Below, in pieces: positions 34,625 through 46,243 of a stretch of 64,000 nucleotides of DNA; position 1 is the first letter of the stretch; each line of letters starts with the position of its first letter. The position numbers were made by a program, and so were the translations under genes. The notes beneath the pieces were generated by a model that did not search any database, was not told the DNA's origin, and saw only the letters and a list, made by a program, of their open reading frames with translations. The DNA is taken from NCBI RefSeq assembly GCF_963678635.1, contig NC_087062.1, positions 14,681,789 through 14,745,788 on the forward strand, given 5' to 3'. The DNA comes from Symsagittifera roscoffensis (Eukaryota; Xenacoelomorpha; Acoela; Convolutidae).

Positions 34625-35425
34625 GAAACAAGGATAGCGGGTTGCTTTGTAAGTAGCACGGAATGTTCGGACCATATTCTTAAAACATACAAAACGTTCA
34701 AATTAGTTGTTTTTTTTTTGTGCGGGATTTGATGAAAGAATCTGATGAAAACATAAATTTAGGCATTTTTGTAAATAAGGTAAATCAGGCAGCGCTTTTG
34801 TCGAAAAATGACTGAAAAAAAGCGAAATCAAAGTTCAAAAAAGTTCTGATTTTTTTGCAGAAATTGTTTTGAATTTTTGAAGTTTTTATTCTAAAAAGGG
34901 CGCGAAGAATTTCAAAAATAGTTTTACTAGAGAAAAACTAAATGATTGTAGCTCATCCTTTTATAATAATCCTGCTTGCCTTCTTTACTCGCTCAAAATT
35001 TGGCTTAAAGTCAAAATTCTCAAACCGGTTTTTGTCGACAATGGGACATTTTTTTTAAAAAAATTTATTGCCGGTCGAATTATGATTGAAAGGTCGTTTA
35101 TATGATAAATCAATCCAACCATTACGATGATCTCTTGGGGTAAATTTTCTTTGTTGAAAAATAAATTAAGCCTGCTCGTCCACCTTATTCGCTCTATATT
35201 AGACCGCAAATCAAAAATTTCAAACTGATATTTCTTGACACTGAGAAAAAGTTTTTGACGTTGTTTAATGTCATTCGAATCACAACTGAAAGGGCTTTGT
35301 TATGATATAGCTTTGTTCCGATGGCTATTTGTGGCACCTGATTTTGCGTGGGAAAAAAAATGAAACACCCGAATAAAAATGTCAGCCGAATGCAACACCC
35401 GAATGCAATGGTCAGAACAAAAACG
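34625..35425 (-). mobile_element. Near full-length GTTCCGACCATT family element
   Basis: In reverse orientation it runs from AAGGATAGCGGGTTGC and CACGGAATGTTCGGACCATA on the left to CCTGATTTTGCGTGGG, ACACCCGAAT and AATGGTCAGAAC on the right. Part of the middle is doubled: the CAAACCGGTTTTTGTCGACA and GCTCGTCCACC blocks occur twice. Confidence 0.65.
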
Positions 35426-35429
35426 TTTC

Positions 35430-37185
35430 GTTGTTCCAGCTATTCCATGTGCGATCTTGAACATGACGATTTAATACTTAAGAAACGTCTTTTTCAAAGC
35501 GTAGACTCTCACTGCAGCAGAATAAACCCTTGTTTTTTGAACTTGTAAGAGTTTTCTTGGAAATCTCAGAACTGTGTCTGTTTTATATGCACCACATTGA
35601 GCTACGTTAATTGAACATAGCATTTTCATTTTTTTTCAGTGAACTTTTGAACAGATCATTCCTGTTTTTATTGAAATTCTCTGCAATTATTTCAGGTAAA
35701 GGGTTGAAATTTTGACATAAACTAGATGCAATTATTTGGAAGGAGCTAGCCAGATCAAAATTTAAAAATCTTGTTTTGAACTCATAAAATAGCCAGTATA
35801 CCATGAATAGTTTGAGAGGGGTTCTTGCTGTCGAATCAACGTCGCAAACAACGTACGGAATTCAGTTTGTGGTCTCAAATTAGATTTTTGAGACGCTGAT
35901 GAGCTTGAACTACTCTTCGTGCCGCGGAAAAACGACAGACAAAATAATTTAAAAAACTACTTCGTCTGGTGTCAAAACGCGGTTCTATCTGTTTTGAAGA
36001 ACTAGCATTAAAAGGACTGGGTGCTTGTACCAGAGAGTTGAACAAAAATTAGACATCAGAGTTACAACCGTTCTTTATTCCGGATGAACTAACTCTTTCA
36101 ATTCTTTTTCTATCGTTTTTCCGCGACATAAAGAGTAAGTCAAGCTTACCAACTTTCCAAAAAATTAAGCCCGTAAGCTCGAATTCCTTATGCTGTTTGC
36201 AAACTTATTTCTTCAGAAAGAACACCTCTGAAACTAGTTATGATATGCTGGCTATTTTACGCGTCTTAAAAAAGATTTCGCAAATTTTGATCCGGGGAGC
36301 TCCTGTCAAATAATTCTATCTAGCATTTGTTAAAGTTTCAATCCTATATCTCAAGCAGTTTGCATAAAAACGAAAAAAACCTGAAGAAATTGGTTAATTT
36401 TCTCTTTGAAGTCAAACAGTTACAACTTTTGTCCCGTGGCTGTACTTGAGCTCAATTTTTTCTAATTTAATCAGAAAACCGAAAACAAATTCAGTCAAGT
36501 TTTTCTAAATTCTGAGACAATTGTTTTGATTATTTAACGAGTCCGAAAGACGACAAAAAGGGTTTTCATTATGATACCACATTTCAACCCGCGTACGGTT
36601 TTTCATTGAGGTAGCGTATATTGGCTGGAATATAACGGAACCTACGCTATTGTTACTTCCAGTCATTTTCAGTGAAAGTTCGGACAGTTTAGTCGCGCAT
36701 TAACTAGCTCACCCTTGAAGGCTCTCTGCTCTTTAATTTTGAAATTAAATAACCGATTATATTCACCCAAGTATTGTCTTTATTATAGAATTAAAGTCTT
36801 TATGCTGTTGCTTCACATTTCGAGATTTCATTATCATAAGAATTCATGAGTGCATGAGTATCTATCATTGCAGCTAACAGAATATATTTATTGTACTTTT
36901 AAACAATTTTATCACTGTTACAAATAAACAAAAATGGTCAAAACTGGCATTTTCAAACCCAAGAATAACCGGAAATTTTTTCACCGACCATTTTCGATTT
37001 TTTCACACAAAAATAGATAATTGCTCTTGGATATTAAAATTGCCAAGGTCTTGGCATTGCAGTTTTGGCCGACGAATCCCATAAACTCTATGTTCACAGA
37101 GCCGAATCCCACAAATTCTATGTTCATAAGTTCTATGTTCCATGCTTAAGACGACAAAATTTTGAATTCGACCCCGGCTAAGGCT
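35430..37185. other. Gene-free interval
   Basis: No coding, RNA gene or clear repeat is recognised, apart from a short tandem of GAATCCCA-AAA-TCTATGTTC-like units near 37072-37140. Confidence 0.4.
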
Positions 37186-37189
37186 GTTT

Positions 37190-37487
37190 ACTTTTGGTGA
37201 TATTACAATAGGTGGTAGGTTCATTTTCAATAGATGGATCGCTTTCCGTTATGCTTCGCACATTAATTATAATTTGCTTTAAAAGCCAAATTTTTGGCAA
37301 AAGAATTGCAAAATTTGCATCTTTGAATAGCATTTCATTTGGCAGAGAAATGTAATTACAAAACTATCTTAAGAGTAATACAATTGATTGAAAACGAAAT
37401 GACTAGGTTATGCATTATAGTTCTGAAATTTAATACATGCACCATGCTATAAACTACCACCTATTGTAACATATCACCAAAGTTTTC
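37190..37487. mobile_element. Small element with ~28-bp terminal inverted repeats
   Basis: CTTTTGGTGATATTACAATA on the left (from 37191) is matched in inverse by TATTGTAACATATCACCAAA on the right (to about 37486), with GGTGGTAG/CTACCACC inside. The span is about 297 bp and has no coding. I see no clear target-site duplication. Confidence 0.55.
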
Positions 37488-37489
37488 AG

Positions 37490-37964
37490 TTTTTTGGGGC
37501 TATTGTCTGTCTGTTTTTTATTGTCAACTTAGTTGCCGTAGCAGGGATTCTTTGGAAAGTTCAGCTTTCGTCTGACTCTACGAATGTAATTTCTGAAGAC
37601 CTAATTGGGGAGATAATTGAGATACAAGACTTTTGTGGATTTCGGAAAGTCATGTTTTTGAACTTCGACCGTTTTTTAGAAAATTTTTGAATTCTCTGAA
37701 AAACTATCCCATCAAATTTGAGATGAAAGTTTTGTTCGAAAGAAGCGGTTGCTCGAATTTTTCCTGCAGAAGCGGCTACTCCTTTTTTTGTTGTAAAAGA
37801 GATGTTATATCTTTGGGAAAATTCCAAAATCTAAAAAATTTTCACGCATCTTACTTATTTTAGTAGACAAACAACTAAGGTTTTGGGCAAAGTCCAATTT
37901 TTCATGCATCAGTATAACAAATTCAAAAAATATCAAGTACCTCAAGCTTCAACTGGGCCCTAGT
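37490..37964 (+). mobile_element. Truncated copy of the ~171-bp repeat family with Helitron-like end
   Basis: One to two core units are followed by AACTAAGGTTTTGGGC, CATCAGTATAACAAATTC and ACTGGGCCCTAGT, ending at 37964 with a T after it. The 3' hairpin is imperfect here. Confidence 0.5.
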
Positions 37965-37989
37965 TGTCTTTCATCGATACATGCGACAA

Positions 37990-39955
37990 TTTTGGTTCAC
38001 CTAGTTTTTTCAACATTTTTCATTTTTTGTACTTGTTTTTTTTTGTGATTGTGTTGTATTGCAAGTGGTACGAAGCTCCTTTTGCCTCTGTGTTATTATT
38101 TCAGTTTTCCGTTTCTCGTGTATTCGGCCTCATATTGCGTTGTTTGGCGAGAGTGTTGCGTAGGGTAAGTACCATAGGGGTTCTTTTAAGTTGTTCGTTT
38201 TTAGTTTTACAAAAACCTTTGCACGTTTAGGCCTCTTGACTTTTAGTTGGTATACACGAATATCATATTTAATCAAAAGGAGTACTCACTTTTGACTCTT
38301 GATGCCATCGATTGGTAAAGCTTCGAGTAACGAAGTTTATTGGTTGAAACTATTTAAAACTAGAATATGTTCTGTTTAATGGCACTACGTAAAGTTTGCT
38401 TTCTAAAAATTTCAGACGGCACAACATCCCTGAATTGTATAACTAAGCTACGATATGCATGTCAAATATACTTTTGAATTTTGATCATGTAATCTATAAT
38501 TAGAAGTCAAGTTTTATTGAGACAAATGAACGCTAACTTCTTTCCTCTTTATCAGACAACAAATACAAACTTCGAATGAAAGAACTGAAGACATTTCGAA
38601 AGTCTGAGAACAGGAAATTCAAACTTTTCTCTTTTGAAAATCTGTTCAAAGTCATTTAATATCAAAATTGGTTTTTTTGATCGCTTTCAGTGAACCCTCA
38701 CTAAAGTTTCATGACAACAAACTGTGTTACGCGACGTTATTTTTGGCAGTTATTTGTGTGGTTTTGTGAATAACATGGAGTATGAGCCAATAAAATACGA
38801 TGGGAATAATAAGTTCACAAAATGAAGTTATAAAAATGGCTGAAATGGTGTACGTTATTGAGTGCTCTTTTTATTCAGCGCGATTCTTATTTCTTTTCAC
38901 GTTGAAGCACATCAGTTTATACTTTTTTTATTATGCAATGTTTTCAGACTACTTTTTAACATGCAGCCACTGAGAAGATATAGTCTAAATTTAAGGCAGT
39001 CTTAAAGGCAGAAAAAAATTATGAAAATAATCCCTCAGAAATCATATCCAATGATTTCAGTTTATAATTGGTTTGAAATAGGTTCGATTTGAGGTGAAAT
39101 TTAATTGAATAATTATTTAGTCGCTGCCATTCGTGTAGCGTTTTTCTCATTTTTCTTTCTTTTTAGCGCTCTTTTGCCTAGCCTCAAGAATTCTGAATAA
39201 ATTGTATATATTAATTGTTGCGTGTACTCTGAAGCGATTCGGGGTTAATATGCTATAAAGAAAAACTCTTCTTCTATTTTGCTTCTAACAGAAAATTGAA
39301 TGCGAGGATTACGTTCTTGTTCTTCTAAAGACGTATATAGTAAGTCGGTGCTACGAAGCAAGTCTTTTACAAAGTTCAAGTGAAAGTTAATAGCTAGTTT
39401 TCATAGGTTTCACTCAGTGCTCATAAATCAGCGCGTTTTTGAAGCCCTGACGTCAATTTTAGAAGGTGCTATTTAATGGCACTGGAAATGATAGACTCAG
39501 TCTCAATTCCGCCTGAATGAATTAGTCTGTGTTTAGGCTTGAGTATATGTCGCCTTATGTCAGAAAAAATACTTCCTGTCTGCGTTAGAGCGTTAATTCG
39601 CAATTCACTGTATTTATGTTCTTGCACTCAGAATTAGGCACACAATATGAAGAGCGGATTGGGTCAAGTGATGTAACATATTAAAACCGTTTCGGTCGTT
39701 AGCAGATTTAAAATTAGTAGTTTTTGAAGAACTTTTCAACTAGCCAATTTTGACGGAGTTTTCGTGGGGCCTAGGAACTCATACGACAAGAAATTAGACG
39801 ACCGTAAAGAAACAGAATTTACGGACAACCAGTATCTACTCAGCCAAAAGATAATTGTTCCGACTTTCGATTCGAAAGTAACGGAATATTTGTGCTCGGG
39901 GTGGGTTTTTTTTTCTTCAGACAAATTTCGACTTTTTAACTAGCCATTTTTGACA
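37990..39955. other. Interval without a recognised gene
   Basis: Only repeat traces are visible: a SINE-like 3' module near 38060-38095 and diverged blocks of the GTTCCGACCATT family around 39640-39720. Confidence 0.4.
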
Positions 39956-39960
39956 AACAT

Positions 39961-40828
39961 TTTTTATATCATTCGAAAGCTATTGTTGTCCTGATATTAA
40001 ATTTGAAAAGATATTTCACCTGTGACCATTTTTCGTAAAGTTATGGGGCTTTAAAGATTGCCATTTCGGCCAGATAACCAGGTCTTAGAAATCGTTCTAA
40101 ATTGGTTGAAAGAAGCTTATTTGCCAAAATGGATTTGTTAAAAGGAGCGAAATCTATCCTTTTGTACTTAATATGGCGTGTGGGGGGATGTTTTTCATAA
40201 AAAAAATTCAAATTTTAGAAAAAAAAATGTTCATTTTGTTTTATTACGTTTAATTTTTTTTGTTATTACTACTCCATAAACCTCAAAAGGCAGTGTGAAC
40301 ATTCAAGGCTTCGCTCTGATACGAGCAGTCTTGTTTAAATCTGTAAACAAATTTCACGCAAGTTCATGTCTAAATTCCGTTATTTCCTGGTAGTCTAATT
40401 TGCTTGTCGTCTAATTTCCTAAGCCCCCAATTTTCTTATATCATTCAAAAAGTATTGTTGTCTTGAGCTTATTTGAAAAAATATTTTACCTGTGATTATT
40501 TTTCGTAAAGTTATGGGGTTTTGAAGATTCCATTTTGGCCAATTTGGGATAATTGACGCGCGATATATTTCGCGCTACTAACGCGTAAGCGGATTTTAAT
40601 CCGTTTTAGAAATTTTTTCAAAATGGTTGGAGGAAGTTTATTTGCTTTAATTGATTTGTTACTAGGAGCGAAATCTATCACTTTGTGCTTTATATGGCAA
40701 GTGGGGGAATGGTTTCACAGAAAATTTTATTTTGTTATATTTAATTTTTTCGTGTTATTACTGCTCCGTAGAGCTTAAAACGCAGTCGGAACATTTTGGG
40801 CTTCGCCCTGATACGAGCAGTCTTGTTT
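39961..40828. repeat. Two direct copies of a ~380-bp unit
   Basis: Copies at about 39961-40336 and 40433-40828 share TCGTAAAGTTATGGGG, GGAGCGAAATCTATC, TTGTTATTACTRCTCC-type sequence and an identical end, GATACGAGCAGTCTTGTTT. The second copy has an extra palindromic patch (GACGCGCGATATATTTCGCG) near 40556. The function is unknown; this may be an old tandem insertion. Confidence 0.7.
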
Positions 40829-41873
40829 GTTCTCAGATCGAATGGATCTGTTATCTCATAGAGTAGTTTAGGATCAAGTACACCATCTGTTAGTCACGCT
40901 ATCTATCTTTGGCTGGGTAAGTTCGTGTAGCTCCTTTATCTAATATTGATCTTAATCTTACACTCTTATTTCCTGGTCTCAATAGTTTTTTGTAGATTAA
41001 ACTTTCAACGCATTTACAAACTAATTTTTCTGAATTAGGAAATTTTACTTCCCCTCAAATTACCTAAAATTTTTGTTTCTTTTTCTGAAAGCTAAGCGAG
41101 TAAAGGCTTAAGTTACTGATCTAAATGTATTTAAAATGGATTTTGCGAGTCAATAATTTACAGGCCCCGGCTTTCAGTAAGTAAAATAACTATTTTGCGT
41201 AGTTAACTAACTTTTTCTGAGAAAATGTAGGAAATAAACTAATCAGAGATGCGCTTTATTTTGACAAGTTTTACGAAACAGTTGTTTTATGCAGCATTAA
41301 CATCCAGTTTGAGCGAGAAGCAAGTGAATGGGTTAAACTTGATTTCATAATTGAAAATTACAATATAATTACGGTTAATTTAGATGATAATTTTTTCGGA
41401 AATTAACTAGCTCAGAAATTTGAGAACGATTACTAGCTCATCTTTGAGAAACACTGTCTGAAAATTCAATTTTATCTTTTTCAACTTTCGCAAACTTGCT
41501 TTTTTTCATTGGTCTAAAATGAATGTCTGCTAAGTCTCAACTCTGTTTCATGTCAAATTTATTGCAGATGCGGGTTTTTATGTTTTAATTCAAAAAAACT
41601 TACAAGCTAAAAAAACTTAACAAAATTACGAGTTTTGAGAATATAGATTTAGAAAACATCGATAAATTTTTAAAAAGACAAATTCGATTTGGCTCGAAAC
41701 GCAGTCAAATTGACATTTTTTTTGGCAGATAAGACTCAGAAAGGAGCTAGAATACTTGAAGTTTGTTGAGAACATGATCGCTGAACTTTTGGTGCACGAT
41801 GTTATATTCCGAAAAGTTTTGCTGTGGTCAAACACTTTTTTCGTGTGTTTGTCTCCTTTATAACTCTCAGCAG

Positions 41874-42052
41874 ACTAAGATCAATGGTTTTTCTTCGCAA
41901 ATCTGCCAGTTTTTAGCGAAAAAATGGGCGGATCCATTCCCCGGCCTTCTTACTAATCATATCGGGTCAATATGGGAAGAAACGGATAAGAAGCTGAAAG
42001 ATAAGAATGGTGTATTTGATCTCTGGTTAACCGTTCATCCTGAAGAATTTAG
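41874..42052 (+). CDS. Orphan exon candidate of an unrecognised protein
   Basis: A pyrimidine-rich acceptor (TCTCCTTTATAACTCTCAGCAG) ends at 41873, and a donor (TTTAG|GTGATT) follows 42052. The frame between is open for 59 codons plus two bases and reads like a folded domain: FLAKKWADPFPGLL, then SIWEETDKKLKDKN and FDLWLTVHPEEF. The Trp, charged and Pro distribution is unlike the low-complexity translations around it. No neighbouring exon in matching phase was recognised, so it may be a relic, or part of a gene whose other exons are too short to see. Confidence 0.35.
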
Positions 42053-43226
42053 GTGATTTTTGCTTAATGCTTTTTTGATTCTAAAATAACTTTTCTAGCT
42101 CACAATGTTGAATGTTAATAGTCATACTTTATCCAATTGAATTTGTCGATCGGAAACTTTGTTTGTTTTAATTTAGCACTTAGTTTGTCTGTTCAATTTT
42201 GTTCGAATGTGAAAATGGATATAAAATTTTATTTCGAAAAACTCCAAAACCAACAATAATTTTCAAGAATGCACATAAACTTTTTTCCTGGCTATGAAAA
42301 TGAGGACTCAATACTTTTGAGAATATTTCACTAATTGACCAATAAAAAAGACCAATAAAAGTTGAAATTTAGAATCTATCAAATTGAAATAGGTTACGAT
42401 AGATCTAGTGCTAACGCGGGGCTTGTGTGGGTTGTTTGAATTCAGGTTTGCATCTTGCTTAGATTCAAAGATCAGTTTTTGTTCTGAGTTATTCGCTATG
42501 ATTCGCGAAGGTCTCATCTGTTTTTTTTTTGTTGATAAAATGGGACTTTTCATGAATGGGACCAAAATTGGCACTGTAAAAACGAAAACAGTTTCATTTG
42601 TCACCACTTAAATATTTTGTTGAGAAGAATAGGAACCAAATCTCAAGGGGATACCAACTTTTTGGAATCATATTGCAGACCGATTGTAATTGACACCCCT
42701 CCCTTCCTATTTATAGTCATCCAGTGGCCATGACTAAACGGGTTACGGATTCGTTACGGAAAATTTTTATGGGTTGCTATTTTGCTTGGTGAAGAATAAG
42801 ATTTTAAAATCAATTTGTTCATTTCAGTTATGTCATAGAACTTCTTATAAATATTTTAGAAATTTATTGAAAAAAATCTTACCAGATCCTTGATTTTGTG
42901 CGAATTTTATTTCATTCAATGCTAATAACTCAATAAATGACCGAATAAATTAAACTGCAATTGAAAAATGTAAATCATATTGTGTTTAACTTTGGCGTGT
43001 TTTGGTATTTGGTAAATCTTTGGCACTATTTACCATCGAACATAATGTATTTGCAAACTGTGTTAAAGCATCTTTGTTTCACATTACGCATTAAACTGCA
43101 TTGAGTAACTTCATTTTTCATATGCTATTTTTTAATTTTTGAAAACTGTTTTCAGTGTCTAGTTGAAACCAGTTTGAATTAAATTTAAAATCCACTCAGA
43201 TTGTATTAATTCTTGTTTGTTTATAT
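42053..43226. other. Interval without a recognised gene
   Basis: A weak tRNA-like fragment (GATCTAGTGCTAACGCGGGG, then TTTGAATTCAGG) lies at about 42397-42455. Otherwise this is AT-rich DNA with chance open frames. Confidence 0.4.
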
Positions 43227-43600
43227 CAGGGCGGATTTAAGATTTTCTTGGGGGGGGGGGGGTCTGTTTCGCAAAATTTTGTCAATTTTGTTTAGGTCGA
43301 GCAAATTGATTTTGCGAACGCTCCAAGAACACTATAAACTATAAAGACCTCATTTTGATAAAATTTTCAGGTCTTTTCTTGGAAAATTTTGGTCAAAACA
43401 TCGCGTTTTTTCTGCGCGCGCTCCCCTTCAAAATTGGTATAAATTGGGGCCGAAGGCGTCTTTAGAAAAATTTTATGGTTGGTTTTTTGAAAAAGAGTGT
43501 CCTGAAATAATACCAAAAGGGGAACCTTTGGTTCGTGAGGGGGTCGAATCCCTAGGGTTTTTTAAACTGCCCCCTGTTTGCCCACCCTGGATTATACTAT
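43227..43600 (-). mobile_element. Diverged hAT-type MITE, same family as 58442-58826
   Basis: It begins CAGGGCGGATTTAAG followed by a long G-run and, in reverse relative to the 58442 copy, shares AGGTCGAGCAAATTGATTTT, CTATAAAGACCTCATTTTG, GCGCGCTCCCCTTC and CCGAAGGCGTCTTTAGAAA. Its right end (CCCACCCTGG) is decayed and no target duplication is seen. Confidence 0.65.
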
Positions 43601-44151
43601 TAAAAAGAAGCATTGGGTTTGATAAACTATATGAGGGTTGTTCTCCTAATTGAACGAAGCCCAAGTTATTGGGCGTTGAAGTATCCCCAATATCTATATC
43701 TTACAATGAGTGAAAAGGCGCTTACCATCATGACAAGATGTTCGCGTTGAGATCATCAGATCCAGTAACTGGTCCCTTGCAATTGCAATGATAGTGTGCT
43801 GGCTCTAATTTGACCTCAAGCTTCGATTTTTCCAAAACTCGGGCAAAATTTGGGGGCAATAATGATACTAAAATTAAATTCTAGACGCAAAAAAAAACTG
43901 GATCGAGTCTTTCGTTAAACAAAAAAGTATGCTAGACATGCTAGCAGTCTTTTCAATCTTCTTTGCGGTTCGTCGAGGTTGTAAAGTCTTGTCATTTTAA
44001 TTTAAAGTTCGCAATAAATTGCGTTGGCCGATTCTAAATGTTGTACATCGATGCTATTGGGTGTGTGGGCCGGTCTTTGGTTTTAATTAGAGTGGACTCT
44101 CAACCTTATTGGTACACTTTTTTCGCATGATTTCAATTTCGTTTCACAATT

Positions 44152-45000
44152 ATTGTTCCGACCACTGAAAGTGGAGTTGAACTTTGTTTTCAAGTTGATT
44201 TGAGTTTTTTGTTGTTTTTAATTTTTTCATCAGGTATCATCAGGTACCACAAAAAATTATCTGGAAGTTTCGAGTGATATATCTTTTTAAAACCCTGTAA
44301 GTCGTGATTCAAACGACATTAAAAATTTTCAGCAAAGGTTGTTTTGATGTCGAGAACAAACCGGTTTGAAATTGTAATTTCCAGCGAATAACGCGAGCGT
44401 GCAGGCTTATAATGGTTAACTCATTATTCTAGTTGTAAGCTGTGTAAACTTATTTTTACTCCAGTGTAATTACTTTTTTTCGAAATTAGTTTTAGCGTTT
44501 TCATTAGCGAATTTTTAAGGAAAAATTCTTCAAAAAATTTTAAAATTAAGTTCTTTATTTTGTTTTGTTTTTCTAATTGAATTTTGAGAAAAACTATTGT
44601 CCGATTTACTTAATTTACCTTTACTGTCGAAGTTCTAGAATTTCGTTTGGATCTCTCATCACATCTCGATTAAATAATGACGCATTTTGGAAAAAAAAAA
44701 TTAAAGTTTTTTTTTGTGGCCAGAATTTCTGTGAATATCAATTTTCTTAGACTAATTGACTTATTTTCACGATATATAATGAACGATACACGTTCGCATT
44801 ACGTGCTCGAAATTCAAATTAATGCTCTAGATATTTTTAGATGTCGTTTGAATCACGACTGAAATGGCATTTGTATCATATCCTTCACTCCAATCCGATT
44901 ATTGTTTGTAGCACCTGATTTTGCTTGGAAAACTCACCCGAATACAAAGAACCCTCCCCCTCCCATTTTTAATGGTCTGAATTATAGTTCAGGCTCAAGT
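44152..45000. mobile_element. Inverted pair of GTTCCGACCATT left ends (composite or foldback form)
   Basis: A + oriented left end (44155-44420, starting TTGTTCCGACCACTGAAAG) faces a - oriented left end (about 44840-45000, with TTTGAATCACGACTGAAA, GCACCTGATTTTGCTTGG, CACCCGAATACAAAG and AATGGTCTGAA). About 420 bp of unrelated AT-rich DNA lies between. The arrangement could mobilise as one unit. Confidence 0.55.
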
Positions 45001-45114
45001 TTCTTGGTCAATTGCTGTTCGAATATCTCCAGATGAAACTGTATGGTTTAGTTTTTATCCTTGCGATAAGCAAGGGTATTGCAATTGGGTACTAGTTTTT
45101 GTCGATCTTGGTCT

Positions 45115-46120
45115 GGAAGTAACGAATACGCTTGAGACGGCAAAGGTCCTAGGTTCGAATTTTACAGGACCTGTTTTTTTAAACAGGGAATATTCAGTTT
45201 AAGAAATATTGGCTGATTTTTTGTCTGCTCATGTTTTGCCGGCTTAGTTGTCACATCGTTTGTCTTTTTTTTGCTGTGCGCAAGTTTCATTCTAGATGCT
45301 TTCGGCATGAGTTGTTTCATTTTGATGGATTCATTTTTTTCTACATTTTCGATTTTTTTCCGATTTTTTTCCGCTGTAGCGGTTTTCTAGTTTTGTATCG
45401 GTGTTTAATTTTTGGGCGCATATTATATGGAAAATAACTGAAATTAGTTTTGAATGACGGCTTTGCTTGTGGATTTACGGTAAACTTATACGGTAATTTT
45501 TTTTCAACCTTTTTAGTTGCTTAATACATTTCGATTAGCTTGGAGTTTGAGACATGATAAGATAGCCAGAACTTTCATTGTTTTGCCCTGATAAAAGCAA
45601 TCTGTTCCAAGTTGTGGCATAATTATTGCTCAAACTAAACTTCATTGGAATATCCTGAGAATTGCTACATGGGTTTTTTTGAATGCTTACTATTATTAGC
45701 TCCTGTAAAACACCTTTGCAATTCGGCATTTTTGCAATTCGACTCTACAAAGTTTTTGCAATTCGGCGCTACAACTCATTGTATGCCCTTATCACCAAAG
45801 GTATATCAGAATATAGATGATCGATCCAATTCCTCGAGTTTAAATGCGACCTTTTTGAACTCAAGATGCGAAATCAAACAATTGACTGGCGTCAAAATTG
45901 TTGATGATTTTATCTGGATTTCATGCGCCTTTGTCTGTCAAAATTAAAACCACCTGTTAAGTTTCAAAACAGGTGAATTTTCCATCAGGTTTTGGCTTGA
46001 CGTTATGATTCTGTTGTCCCACATTTTTTCAAGCATGAAAATCAGCTTCTTGATTCCAAATCAACAGAAATTTTCCTTGTAAAAATCAGGGAGCGAAAAT
46101 TTTTTCCTGATATTAATCGA
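45115..46120. other. Interval upstream of the polycystin-like gene
   Basis: A tRNA-like remnant with a box B-like GGTTCGAATTTTAC lies at about 45115-45172. A short direct repeat (TTTTTGCAATTCGGC/GACTCTACAA) lies at 45713-45775. No exon is supported. Confidence 0.4.
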
Positions 46121-46123
46121 TGG

Positions 46124-46131
46124 TATAAATA
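46124..46131 (+). promoter_or_regulatory. Candidate TATA box of the polycystin-like gene
   Basis: TATAAATA lies 113 bases upstream of the start codon at 46244, in a position that would give a 5' UTR of about 80 bases. In AT-rich DNA such a motif can occur by chance. Confidence 0.35.
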
Positions 46132-46243
46132 AAATCAATTCAAAGACTACCAATTTGGGATATACTCTTTGAAAAACACGCGGACATTTAGCATTTGAAG
46201 AATAAATTTGACGAAATACTAGATTTAGTTTTGATTATCATCA

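Noticed and set aside
45645-45947. 100-codon + strand open frame
   Set aside because: It includes a short direct repeat (TTTTTGCAATTCG) and shows no motif or convincing splice context.
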